A stretch of DNA of 64,000 nt from Pomphorhynchus laevis (lineage: Eukaryota; Acanthocephala; Palaeacanthocephala; Echinorhynchida; Pomphorhynchidae), in assembly GCA_012934845.2 (NCBI GenBank), contig WNNJ02001820.1, forward strand, positions 124,001 through 188,000, given 5' to 3'. Each line of letters starts with the position of its first letter. Positions within the stretch are counted from its first letter, which is position 1. The position numbers and the translations under genes are program-made. Below the pieces are notes generated by a model. That model was not told the origin of the DNA. It was given only the letters and a program-made list of their open reading frames with translations, and searched no databases. Below are positions 55,213 through 64,000 of this stretch, in pieces.

Positions 55213-57558
55213 ATGGATGACATATCACTCTACACAAATTTTATCCATAGAGTATTAGCAATATATCCAGAAAAAGTTAAAGGTAAGGATATACGATGTA
55301 GTCAAACTGGATTCATTCTTGATTCTTTAACAAATATGGAATTTCTCTGTGTCAGAGCAGCTTTAATTGCAGTAATAAGATCGCTAAATCGAGGAGCTGC
55401 CGTTGGAATAATGATCGCATCTTCAAATGGGCCCTGGTATAAAAATGGAATTACTCTTGTAGATTTTGATGGCGTATTTTTCCCAGCGGATTGGATATCT
55501 TTAACCGAAATCCTTTTGAATTGTGATGATGATGTTCCACTTACAATTATTCAACTACTGCTTCAGAGAATACCATATTTAACCAAGAATGCGATTAATA
55601 GGTGTATTATAGCTCCCAAATATTTTGACTGTAACAATATTAAAAATAAGGAGTTGATACCCGAAATTATTTCATGTTTTAGGTCATATGATCATGAAGA
55701 CTTGACTATGTGGAATGCAGCAGTTCATCATCAAGATTGTGCATCTATAATTATAGGGTTCGACACGAGGCCAAAAAATAGATTTTATGCCTCGATAATT
55801 AGAAATGTATGTAGTTGTTTTTTTATTAATTACAAATGTATCGGTTATGCCACATTACCTATGTTAAGTTGTATCGTAAGAACAAAAAATTTTCCGATTG
55901 ATTATCAAGATATAAATATTGATTCTGCTAGTGAGTATGTTGATACAGTTGTTGGAGCATTTCATAATCTGCAACCGTTTCTGGAGAAACGTAGTAGTGA
56001 CGATAATGCTAAACTATTTGGATTTGAACATTCGGGAAATTTGACAAAATTTACAGAGAAACGTATATATAATTTAAAAAATGTTTATCTAGACTTAGCC
56101 AACAGTGTAACAGCACCATTTATTATCGAATCTGTTATGCGATCGCGATCATTTAAATTTTTAAGTGGATGCAAATTTTTTAATTATTCGTCATGGGTGT
56201 TGTTTAAAAGGCAATGTGACAAATACCCGCCCGAAGTTAACATTATTCCAACAGAAAATGCAGAATTTATGATTGACCCTGAGAATACTCACATGGAGAA
56301 AACTATCAAGGGATTAACAAATATGTGTGGTGTCGATTACGTTTTAGACTGCAAAGCATTTCCCTGTGAACTGAAATGTGAAAAACAATTATCACATTGT
56401 TGCTCATTTAGTGGCGTTGGCGACCGACTTGTATTCTACTTTAAATGTAGTATTAAGGAGGAAATTCAAATTATAAAAGGTGAACAGTTTGCATGTTTGT
56501 ATGCAAACTTTTTTAAGAAAGTTCTCGACAATATGCCTTGGTTTAAATATGACATGAAAGTTGCTGTAAACACATTTTCAAACAGTTCAGTAAGAAGACA
56601 CATCGAAGGCGCACATAATAATATTACTGTAATAAACGATAACGATTCTATAGTCAAAATGCGAAATGCAGTTAAACAAGCCGATATTGGCATCTATTTT
56701 ACAGTTAATGGACATGGATCTGTACTATTTAGTAAAAGACTCAAATGTGAGTTACTGAACTTAAAGCAGTATTTATCTGAGAGAATATCGAGTACTGAAC
56801 GGTGCTTATCTATAAAATACAATAACTTACATCAATTCTATTTCCCATGTACACAAGCGGAGCTGATTGAGCATTTAGATCGATGCATGATATTATTAAA
56901 TCTAGAAAGATTAATAAATCCAACTATGGGTGATGCACTAACAAATTTCTTTGCAATTGAATTTATTCTATCGTATAAAAACATTACACTATCTGACTGG
57001 AACTTTTTGAATGTGGAAGTAGATAGCTATCAAATAAGTTGGTCTCCGGAAATACCTGTTTTTAAATTACCAATCGAACTCGTAGTCTACAAAATGATAA
57101 TCGGCATAATACAATTAAATAGAAACTATCTTATAGGACGAAATATTTTTATTAGATGTAATCTGGTTCAGCTGATGTTAGATGCAGCGACAAGGTCAAT
57201 ACCTCACTTTAACGGAAAGACACTGTCTATTCAAGAACGTGAAGTTCTAAAAGATATGGAAAGCTGTGAGAACATAGACGATGATTTACGACAACTTAAC
57301 GTTAGTTTAGATATGACCGCTATACTGAAATCTTGTTCAAAAAAATATATATGCCTATATCCCGGTACACTTATGTCCAGTATTGTCGTGTTTATTCAAG
57401 CTTTACAAAATTATAATTCACGTTTAGTTATCTGTCCTGAAGAAAACAACACAAGAGTTAAAATTTATGCTGAATGTACATCTATCATTCGAGCAAAAAT
57501 GACTGTACTGGGAGTGATGCTACTTTTTCGATCACATTTTTACGAAAGGAGTTTTTAG
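55213..57558 (+). CDS. PAGM-like protein 3 (divergent phosphohexomutase family)
   Basis: Single open frame of 781 codons from ATG. Landmarks: CSQTGFILDS (29-38); GAAVGIMIASSNGPWYKNG (61-79), catalytic Ser S71; GFDTRPKN (about 182); CCSFSGVGDRLVFYF (about 396-410), where the DGDGD metal loop has become SGVGD, losing the first two Asp; QADIGIYFTVNGHGSVLF (about 490-507), as PAGM FDIGVYFEANGHG but without the Glu; INPTMGDALTNFFAIEFIL; CPEENNTR (about 740) in place of RPSGTED, then KIYAEC. Without the metal site, phosphoryl transfer is very unlikely, yet the frame is intact. Nearest relative is PAGM-like 2. LINE J fragment G lies divergently upstream. Confidence 0.87.
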   Translation: MDDISLYTNFIHRVLAIYPEKVKGKDIRCSQTGFILDSLTNMEFLCVRAALIAVIRSLNRGAAVGIMIASSNGPWYKNGITLVDFDGVFFPADWISLTEILLNCDDDVPLTIIQLLLQRIPYLTKNAINRCIIAPKYFDCNNIKNKELIPEIISCFRSYDHEDLTMWNAAVHHQDCASIIIGFDTRPKNRFYASIIRNVCSCFFINYKCIGYATLPMLSCIVRTKNFPIDYQDINIDSASEYVDTVVGAFHNLQPFLEKRSSDDNAKLFGFEHSGNLTKFTEKRIYNLKNVYLDLANSVTAPFIIESVMRSRSFKFLSGCKFFNYSSWVLFKRQCDKYPPEVNIIPTENAEFMIDPENTHMEKTIKGLTNMCGVDYVLDCKAFPCELKCEKQLSHCCSFSGVGDRLVFYFKCSIKEEIQIIKGEQFACLYANFFKKVLDNMPWFKYDMKVAVNTFSNSSVRRHIEGAHNNITVINDNDSIVKMRNAVKQADIGIYFTVNGHGSVLFSKRLKCELLNLKQYLSERISSTERCLSIKYNNLHQFYFPCTQAELIEHLDRCMILLNLERLINPTMGDALTNFFAIEFILSYKNITLSDWNFLNVEVDSYQISWSPEIPVFKLPIELVVYKMIIGIIQLNRNYLIGRNIFIRCNLVQLMLDAATRSIPHFNGKTLSIQEREVLKDMESCENIDDDLRQLNVSLDMTAILKSCSKKYICLYPGTLMSSIVVFIQALQNYNSRLVICPEENNTRVKIYAECTSIIRAKMTVLGVMLLFRSHFYERSF

Positions 57559-58286
57559 CTACAGTATTTTACTGAAATAACGTTATTCAAAGATACTAAA
57601 GAAACTTTACAGATTTGATTACATTTTGTTCAAAATAAAATATAAATTTCAAATATTTAGATTTACTATTACTAAACTCATAGCTAATGAAATTTTTCAA
57701 CACAAAATAAAATTATTTTGTGAAACCAAATTATTTCGCACAAAATGTTTATCATTATTTTTCCCTGATTCAGTAGTATCACTTTTGAAATTACAATTTG
57801 GACTCACACAGCAATAATAACACAATTGACATACAATAGCATTTCCGGAAGAATTTGGATCAAATAAAAAGGAGAAAAATTAAGGAAGGTGATATATGTG
57901 TTGCTCATTAAGCATTTTGTCAGCCATCGTTCGTCCTATCCAAAACTGTTCTCTCTTCTTCTTTAATTCGTATTCATTAATCCATTTTCGAGGATTACTA
58001 TTTTAATGATGTGACATGGATTTTCACATATGTGTCTTATTGCATCATCATTCTCCCTCCTGTTTTTGCTAGTATCGTACATTATATTGTTTTGTCTTAT
58101 GTTTATTGCCCTTCCAGTTTTTCGCCGATGTACTGCTATCCACAACATTAACAAGTACATGCATAGATATTCCCTTCCGATTTACAGTTCGATTGATGCT
58201 TAAAGCGATATCTTACGCCCGAAAGAAATGGATAACCACAATGTATCGGAACACAGCATGGCACACACTGTGTACTTGGCACACAG
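57559..58286. other. Spacer between PAGM-like 3 and LINE J copy D
   Basis: No gene supported; frames of 61-65 codons at 57,626-57,817 and 57,963-58,160 lack recognisable features. Near the right end ACACAGCATG occurs twice (about 58,251 and 58,279), the second abutting the broken end of copy D. Confidence 0.4.
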
Positions 58287-59324
58287 CATGATCTCCACCC
58301 TGTTCACAATTCTCGCAGGCAACCCGAGGGACCTGAGAAAATAGATCACAAAAGGAATGGAGATGCGGTTAAATGCAGCAAAAAAGTCAAGGAAAACAGC
58401 CACAATTAGACGATGGCTATTATCCCGACAAAACTGCTCCAAATCACCTACTGCTAAATGGAACGAGCAACCTTTGACGAACCCGTGAAAACCAGGAGGG
58501 ATCAAATTACGCCTAATCAAGCGGTCGCGGATTTTACGCGCAAGCGCTTTTTCGTAAATCGACACGAGGGCATGTTGAATCAAAATGGGTCGCAGATCTT
58601 TAGGGCATAAGCAGGATTTTTTCTTAGGAATAAAAACACGCTTACTAATATTGATGCCTGCTACATCGGATGGGGAGGCTAAAAGCATTGTGACGGCCAT
58701 CTCTCTTCTCTGATCAGCTGTCAAAAGCTGACAGACCTGAGAAGAAAGTGGAGCGACGGATTTGGAGGTGCCCGGGAGTGGACCCCAGGAGTTAAGGATA
58801 TCCGTAACAGATAGATCCCTACTCCTGAAGTTACACCAAGGCGGGATTGGTTGATGTGATAGAATGGCTCCATAGTTGTGTAGGGCTAGTGACTCCTCCA
58901 AAACTTTGTCAAGTCCTACATTCCCTATCCAACCCAATGCTCTATCCTTCCAACAAACAAACTTCTCCTTCTTAAAAATCTTCCAAAAGGAATACTGATA
59001 AGGACTAAGGCGAGCAATACTCTTCCTATTCTTACTCAGCTGGAACCTGTATCTAGTGCTCCAGTATTCATTCAAGAGGGCCTGTTTAGCGGAAACAGAA
59101 AGATTAGGGAAGTTAAGCAATTTCGCTAGGACCTTGAGTTTTGTCGGAGTGGGATTGTATATACGACCTTTATAGGTAGTCGATAAAATCGCGGTAGCTT
59201 GTGAAAAGAGGTAGGTATTAAATTCGGTCAGACTCTCATTTCCTATTCTGGGAAAGAGTTGGATATCCGCTTGTAAGAAGGCCACTCTGATCGTATCAAA
59301 GTGAAACCTCCTTCGAAGCAACAT
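58287..59324 (-). pseudogene. LINE J copy D ORF2, linker and N-terminal RT
   Basis: About 346 codons of LINE sequence: RIGNESLTEFNTYLFSQATA, TPTKLKVLAKLLNFPNLSVS, FKKEKFVCWKDRALGWIGN, CPKDLRPILIQHALVSIYEK, AVFLDFFAAFNRISIPFVI, then ARIVNRVEI, after which unrelated codons follow to 58,200. The FFAAFNR block changes the FSAAFDR catalytic Asp to Asn, so the RT would be dead even if complete. Confidence 0.8.
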
Positions 59325-59339
59325 ATCTTCCTTAATTCT

Positions 59340-59864
59340 CTAACGAATTAGGTCATGAGAGGTGGACAATTGCTGGCGCGACTGCTCCGTGCAGAGGGGT
59401 TTTAACAACCACCTCGGGTGAAGCAGTAAAATGTCGAGGATAGAATTTGTTGATGTGCAATGAAAGGTATGGGTAGGAGGTTTGTGAATAAAGTAATCGT
59501 TCCTAGCTCTGCGAAGTGCTGCATTGATCCAACGACCAGTTCTGTCGTTGAAGTCCCCCAGTATCATGTCATAACCGCTGTCAATAATACCATCCAGAAG
59601 GTTACGGTTCTTGTGAATCTCCCCTGGACGGATGTAGACATTGGCTAGACTGAAGCGTGTACCATTCTTACATAGTAAAACTACTGAACAATACATGGCT
59701 GGACATGAGTAGTTTAAAAAGAGGGAGGATTTTAAGGAGCACTTAACTAAGGTCAAGAGTCTTTGAAATGAAGAGGAGTGAGGTGGGTTATGTAAGGAGT
59801 TTAGTGGGAACAAATATGCTTTAGAATAAATCGAGTAATGTCCCGGGGGATACGGATAGACCAC
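59340..59864 (-). pseudogene. LINE J copy D endonuclease fragment
   Basis: Reads SLANVYIRPGEIHKNRNLLD, SGYDMILGDFNDRTGRWINA and FHCTSTNSILDILLLHPRW, the middle and end of the APE domain. The N-terminal part with the QETR glutamate is in another frame (near 59,880). Confidence 0.75.
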
Positions 59865-60237
59865 GTCTCCTAGAGGACTTTAATATCTGCATTTCTACCG
59901 GATAAAAGTCTAAGGGTAGAAGCATGTCCCGAATTCTACTGAAAGATATTAAGTGAAAAAGGCTCGCGAGTACTCTGCATTGTGATGGATTAGTTGGATG
60001 GGGGATTGCCTACCTTGACAGAGCTAGGTGCAGGAAGGTTTTCTCTTCCCACCACTAGCCCCACCAGGGGTAGGTACTTGCTCCTGGGCAATCTTATCTT
60101 CATTTCCCCGTAGGTGCTTTCTTACCATCTTACCAATCTTGACGGGGGGATAGGATTCGCCGAAGCCCCCTTTTGTTGAAAGTTTGAACAGAAGCTATTG
60201 GTACTGTAGGATTAGAGAAACAAGGAGAGAGTACTGT

Positions 60238-60987
60238 TCATGTCAAGGACTCCATCTGCTTGTAGACGGCTTCGATTTTGAAGTCCATAACACGTAAAAT
60301 GTCAGAATCAACCATTCGGAGGGGGTAGCTACGGAAGAAAAGGAAGGAGATGAAGTCTGTTTCACTGTAGGACCAGTCTTGAGGAATATCCCCCGATAGT
60401 CTTTGAACACACAGCATTTCCTGCTTCAGGCAGGAGGCTCCTTTCATAGTCGGAACAGGATGGGGGGGGCCTCGCACCGAAGATCTACCAGAATATTGGA
60501 ACAATCCGACTTGCCGCACCTGCCGCAGGTGAGAGCCCCACTGCAGCTGGAGGCCCAGTGCCCCCATTTGTGGCACTTGATGCAATGGGGATACGTAAAT
60601 TCGTCTCGCTCTATTAATTGACATTTTAGGTTAAACCCCATAAAGGTGTGACTTTTGGAATTCGAAAGTAGTTCACCTTGTTCGATTTTTACGGAGTGAA
60701 ATAACACTCGGTTAGGTCTGCTTTCGCAGAATTTACGCAAGAACACATTGAATATATAATGCCTCTCCATAGGCCTTTTTAATTTAATTAACATCAAATT
60801 TTTTGAGTTTTGGGATGGGAGGAGGTACCACCCCATCCATTGCATTTGTTGAAACAGTACTAACCTTGTTGTCTTCCAAACAATTCGAAGAAAATACATT
60901 TTGATCGTCTGGATTACTCGTATTTTTGTCCATATCTGAAGCAACTTTGAAAACGTTTGATGCTCTGTTAGTGTTACTTTCGCTCAT
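60238..60987 (-). pseudogene. LINE J copy D ORF1, broken
   Basis: N-terminal part 60,784-60,987 (disordered start, then VPPPIPKLKKFDVN), middle 60,444-60,944 in another frame with KRPMERHYIFNVFLRKF and zinc knuckles CIKCHKWGHWASSC and CGRCGKSDC. An internal deletion removes part of the region before the knuckles relative to copy A (HSVKIEQGELLSNSKSHTFM joins two separate ORF1 blocks). Confidence 0.75.
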
Positions 60988-61174
60988 ATTTTTGAATGAG
61001 AGTACAAAAAATTGTCCCGAGTTTATCTTTACACTTAAACAGTATAAGATAAGATAAGGAATTTCTTAAATAACTAACAACCACTAAAAAATAACGAAAA
61101 GAGACATTAGAAAAAAAAAACAAATGCAGTTCAAATAAGACAATTCATAATAGCATTTAGTCTTCATAATGATG

Positions 61175-63635
61175 TCACGGCCTCAGGTCCAGCGGGATCT
61201 GAGCCCTCCAGCACATCCAACACGCCGCTCTTCGACTGAACCACCCGGGGTCTATCACCCCCCGAAGAATCCAATCTAGGCGGACTATGCGCGGTAATCG
61301 CGAGATGAGGAGCTTGAGAAACCTTAGTCTTTGCTCTGGAGGACGTCCTCTCGAAAAGAAGACTAATCCCGAGATAGCCCAAGTACCCCAGAGGCGCACT
61401 TGGGTTTTCCCATTCAACGACAGATGCTGAGCCCGTTTCAGGGCCCACCTAGCTTTCTTCAGGATACGTTTAAGTCTATCCAGGTCAGCTTTCGCCGACC
61501 AGTTCACCGTAACAGTGAACCCCAGGTATTTTACTCGACTTGTGAAGGTAGGGAGTGGTTGATTAGTCAATATAGAAGATAGAGCTGAGAGTGCTAGTCT
61601 CTTTAATTTTTTCTTTGTCGCAGGGGTGCCATGAAAGACAACTACCTGCGATTTTGATGAATTTAAAATAAGATTGGATAGGGTCAGCTGGTCTGTTAAT
61701 CTTAAAAAGAAACGGCTGATGTCCGAAGCGACATCTTTGCACCTGCGTCCAGAGAACAGGGCCGTGGTATCATCAGCGTATACCACTAGATGTTGATCAC
61801 GTTTAAAATTCTTGAATAGTACAATGGAGGCAGCAAGAAATAAGATAGGAGAAAGTGGGGATCCTTGGGGCACACCTGTAATAGGGTAGAACTGACACGC
61901 ATCAGGGTCGTCTTCATAGTAGAACCTCTTGGTAAACAGTAATATCTCCACCCTGTTAACAATTCTCGCAGGCAACCCGAGTGACCTGAGAGAGGAGATA
62001 ACAAAGGGAATGGAAATGCGGTCAAATGCAGCAGAAAAGTCAAGGAAAACAGCCACAGCTAGTTGATGGCTATTATCCCTACAAAACTGATGCACTTCAC
62101 CTATTGCTGAATGAACCGAGCGTCCCTTGACAAACCCGTGAAAACTCGGTGGGATCAAATTACGCCTACTTAAATGGTCGCGGATTCTACGCGCAAGCGC
62201 TTTTTCGTAGATGGAGATGAGGGAGTTTTGAATCGAAATGGGACGCAGATCTTTGGGACATGAAACCGGACTATGCTTTGGTAAGAAAATTCTACGACTA
62301 ATATTGATGCCGGCTACATCGGATGGTGAGGCTAAAAGCATTGTGACGGCCACTTCTCTTCTTTGATCGGCTGTCAAAAGCTGACAGACTCGAGAAGATA
62401 GTGGAGCGACGGATTTAGAGGTGCCCGGAAGTGGCCCCCAGGAGTTAAGGATATCTGTAACAGATAAGTCCCTGCTCCTGAAGTCACCCCAAGGCGGGAT
62501 TGGTTGGGGAGATTGAGTGGCTCCATAATTATGTAGGGATAGTGACTCCTTCAAAACATTATCAAGGCCTATACTACCAATCCAACCCAAAGCTCTATCC
62601 TTCCAACAGACAAACTTCTCCTTCTTGAATATCTTCCAGAAGGAAGACTGAGAAGGGTTAAGGTGAGCGATGTTCGCCTTATCCCTGCTCAGCTGGAACC
62701 TATATCTAGTGCTCCAGTATTCATTCGAGATGGCCTGCCTGGCGGAAACAGAGACATTGGGAAGACGTAGCATTTTAGCCAAAACCTTGAGTTTTGTTGG
62801 AGTGGGATTGTAAATATGACCTTTATAGGTAGTCGAAAGAAACGCGGTAGCTTGCGAGGAGAGGAAGGAATTAAATTCGGTCAAATTCTCATTACCAATT
62901 CTGGGGAAGAGTTGGATAGCCGCCTGAAAGAAAGCCACTCTGATGGGATCAAAGTGAAACCTCCTTCTAAGCAACGTATCTTCCTCTATCCGCCAACGAA
63001 TTAGGTCATGAGAGATGGTCTGTTTTTGGCGCGACTGCTCAGTGCAGATGGGTTTCAACAACCACATCTTATGAAGCAGTAATATGTCGAGGAGAGAATT
63101 AGTTGTTGAGCAATGAAAAGTTGGGGACGGTGGTTTGTGAATAAGGTAATCGTTCCTGGCTCTGCGGAGTGCTGCATTAATCCAACGACCAGTTCTGTCG
63201 TTGAAGTCACCGAGTAACATGTCATAGCCACTACCCAAGATACGGTCCAGGAGATCACGGTTCTTGTGAATTTCCCCTGGCCTAATATAGATATTGGCTA
63301 TGCTGATACGTTTACCATTCTTACAAAGTGAAACAGCTAAACAAGACAGGGCTGGACAAGAATAGTTTAAAAGAAGGGATGATCTTAAGGAGCATTTAAC
63401 TAGGGTTAAAGAGACCTTGAGATGAAGAGGCGTGAGGAGGGGTTATGTACGGAGTGAAGTGGGTGTAAATATGCTTGGGGATAAATCGAGTAATGTCCTG
63501 GGGGATACGGATAGACCGCGTCTCCTGAAGGACTATAACATCCGCATCTCTACCAGATAGAAGGCTAAGAGCAGAAGCACCTCCCGAATTCCACTGAAGT
63601 ATATTCAGTGAAAAAGGCTCTTGACTACTTTGCAT
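61175..63635 (-). pseudogene. LINE J ORF2 (endonuclease-RT), near-intact
   Basis: Starts at the ATG at 63,635. APE part: LNILQWNSGGASALSLLSGR, VIVLQETRSIRIPQ, then a single frameshift near 63,400 (SSSQGLFNPS against the consensus GLLTLVKCS), then an open frame to 61,175 with LLGDFNDRTGRWINAALRRA, linker FWKIFKKEKFVCWKDRALGW, RT blocks AVFLDFSAAFDRISIPFVIS, GVPQGSPLSPILFLAASI and HLVVYADDTTALFSGRRCKD with all catalytic Asp present, thumb LNSSKSQVVVFHGTPATKKK, LGFTVTVNWSAKADL and a basic C-terminal region. No RNase H domain. Acts in the nucleus by target-primed reverse transcription. Confidence 0.85.
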
Positions 63636-63669
63636 TGTGTTACGACAGCTGGAGTGGGATGCCTACCTC

Positions 63670-64000
63670 CTAGCAGAAACTAGGAGAGAGAAAGTTGCCC
63701 TTCTCACTCCCAGCCCTACCAGGAGAAGACACTTGCCCACCGGCATTATCTTCATCTCCCTCTGAGGCCAACAACTCCCAGCATATATCATCTTTCTTTG
63801 CCAACTTCAAGGAAGCCAACTTTTGTTTAGAAGATGATCTCTTCTTAGAACGGGGGGCTCTCTTTGAAGAGGTAAGAATCGTCGATGGAGGAGAACGGGA
63901 CTCCTCGAATTTCGCTATCAGATGGTTCATTAAGGCTCGAATCTCGTCTTTATATGTCTGTAGTCTTGCGTCAACAATTTTGAAAATGTCGGTGTCCGAC
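63670..64000 (-). pseudogene. LINE J copy E ORF1, C-terminal part (continues beyond window)
   Basis: Open to the window edge on the minus strand. Contains MNHLIAKFEESRSP, a basic SKRAPRSKKRSSSKQK patch and the acidic/glycine-rich end seen in other copies (SEGDEDNAGGQV), stopping 35 nt before the ORF2 ATG. The zinc-knuckle region would lie outside the window, so integrity cannot be judged. Confidence 0.7.

Larger units (their letters stand above)
58287..60987 (-). mobile_element. LINE J copy D, 3'-truncated
   Basis: Begins at 60,987 with ORF1 (MSESNTNRASNVFKVASDMD) and ends abruptly at 58,287, inside RT just before the region that carries GVPQG and YADD. Endonuclease remains at 59,340-59,864, linker and N-terminal RT at 58,287-59,324. 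Loss of the 3' end is unusual for target-primed insertion, which normally truncates 5' ends. It is followed 5'-ward by copy E in the same orientation. Confidence 0.85.
61165..64000 (-). mobile_element. LINE J copy E, best-preserved copy, runs off the window
   Basis: The 3' end near 61,165 is shared with copies B and C. Nearly complete ORF2 (61,175-63,635, one frameshift), then the end of ORF1 (63,670 to the window edge). The ORF2 stop lies only a few bases before the point where homology between copies stops, so the 3' UTR is extremely short or was lost. A T-rich run (10 T on the minus strand, about 61,110-61,120) lies just beyond. Confidence 0.85.

Overview
The window looks like an AT-rich animal nuclear genome, probably an invertebrate. 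There are no operons or bacterial-style gene packing. At least five retroelement groups lie in fragments of different ages: a Jockey/I-like LINE (called J here), an L2/CR1-like LINE (L2L), a third LINE (F), Penelope-like elements (PLE) and Ty3/Gypsy. I cannot place the species; PLEs with GIY-YIG domains fit many arthropods and other invertebrates. I saw no rRNA, tRNA or CRISPR array.

The most interesting content is a family of three long intronless genes at 22,457-24,880, 45,360-47,657 and 55,213-57,558, plus a broken fourth copy at 26,231-27,275. They are distant homologues of phosphoacetylglucosamine mutase (PAGM; AGM1/PGM3), the alpha-D-phosphohexomutase that makes GlcNAc-1-P for UDP-GlcNAc and chitin. 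The fold landmarks appear in the right order: N-terminal QTGF block, catalytic-serine loop, G-x-D-T-R, metal-binding DGDGD, NGHG sugar loop, INP..DA block and C-terminal domain. The proteins are 765-807 aa, against about 540 aa for ordinary PAGM. All three have replaced the phosphate-binding RPSGT loop with CP-[ED]-E and lost the sugar-binding Glu before NGHG; copy 3 has also lost two metal-binding Asp residues. The frames stay open among transposon debris while the active site is remodelled, which suggests an expanded family of neofunctionalised or pseudoenzyme phosphohexomutases.

Layout. 1-6 kb: PLE fragments (RT, GIY-YIG) and LINE tails. 6.1-6.6 kb: a possible host exon. 6.7-9.9 kb: LINE J copy A with a chimeric 3' end. 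10-13.3 kb: AT-rich DNA with foldbacks and tandem repeats. 13.3-14.5 kb: LINE F relic. 14.9-18.5 kb: the best L2L copy. 18.7-21.7 kb: PLE and L2L fragments and foldbacks. 22.4-27.3 kb: PAGM-like 1 and its tandem pseudogene. 27.3-31.3 kb: LINE F. 31.7-35.3 kb: LINE J copy B. 35.4-42.5 kb: LTR-retroelement fossils, including a compact Gypsy (36,131-39,878) with identical 90-bp LTRs and a 5-bp target duplication. 43.0-47.7 kb: LINE J copy C head-to-head with PAGM-like 2. 47.7-53.5 kb: PLE and L2L debris. 53.8-54.0 kb: a small hAT-like element. 54.4-57.6 kb: LINE J fragment G head-to-head with PAGM-like 3. 58.3-64 kb: LINE J copies D and E in the same orientation, E running off the window.

PAGM-like 2 and 3 share a LINE J ORF1 start 165-231 bp upstream on the opposite strand, and a roughly 235-bp N-terminal coding stretch far more alike than the rest of the genes. 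This suggests segmental duplication followed by gene conversion or local constraint.
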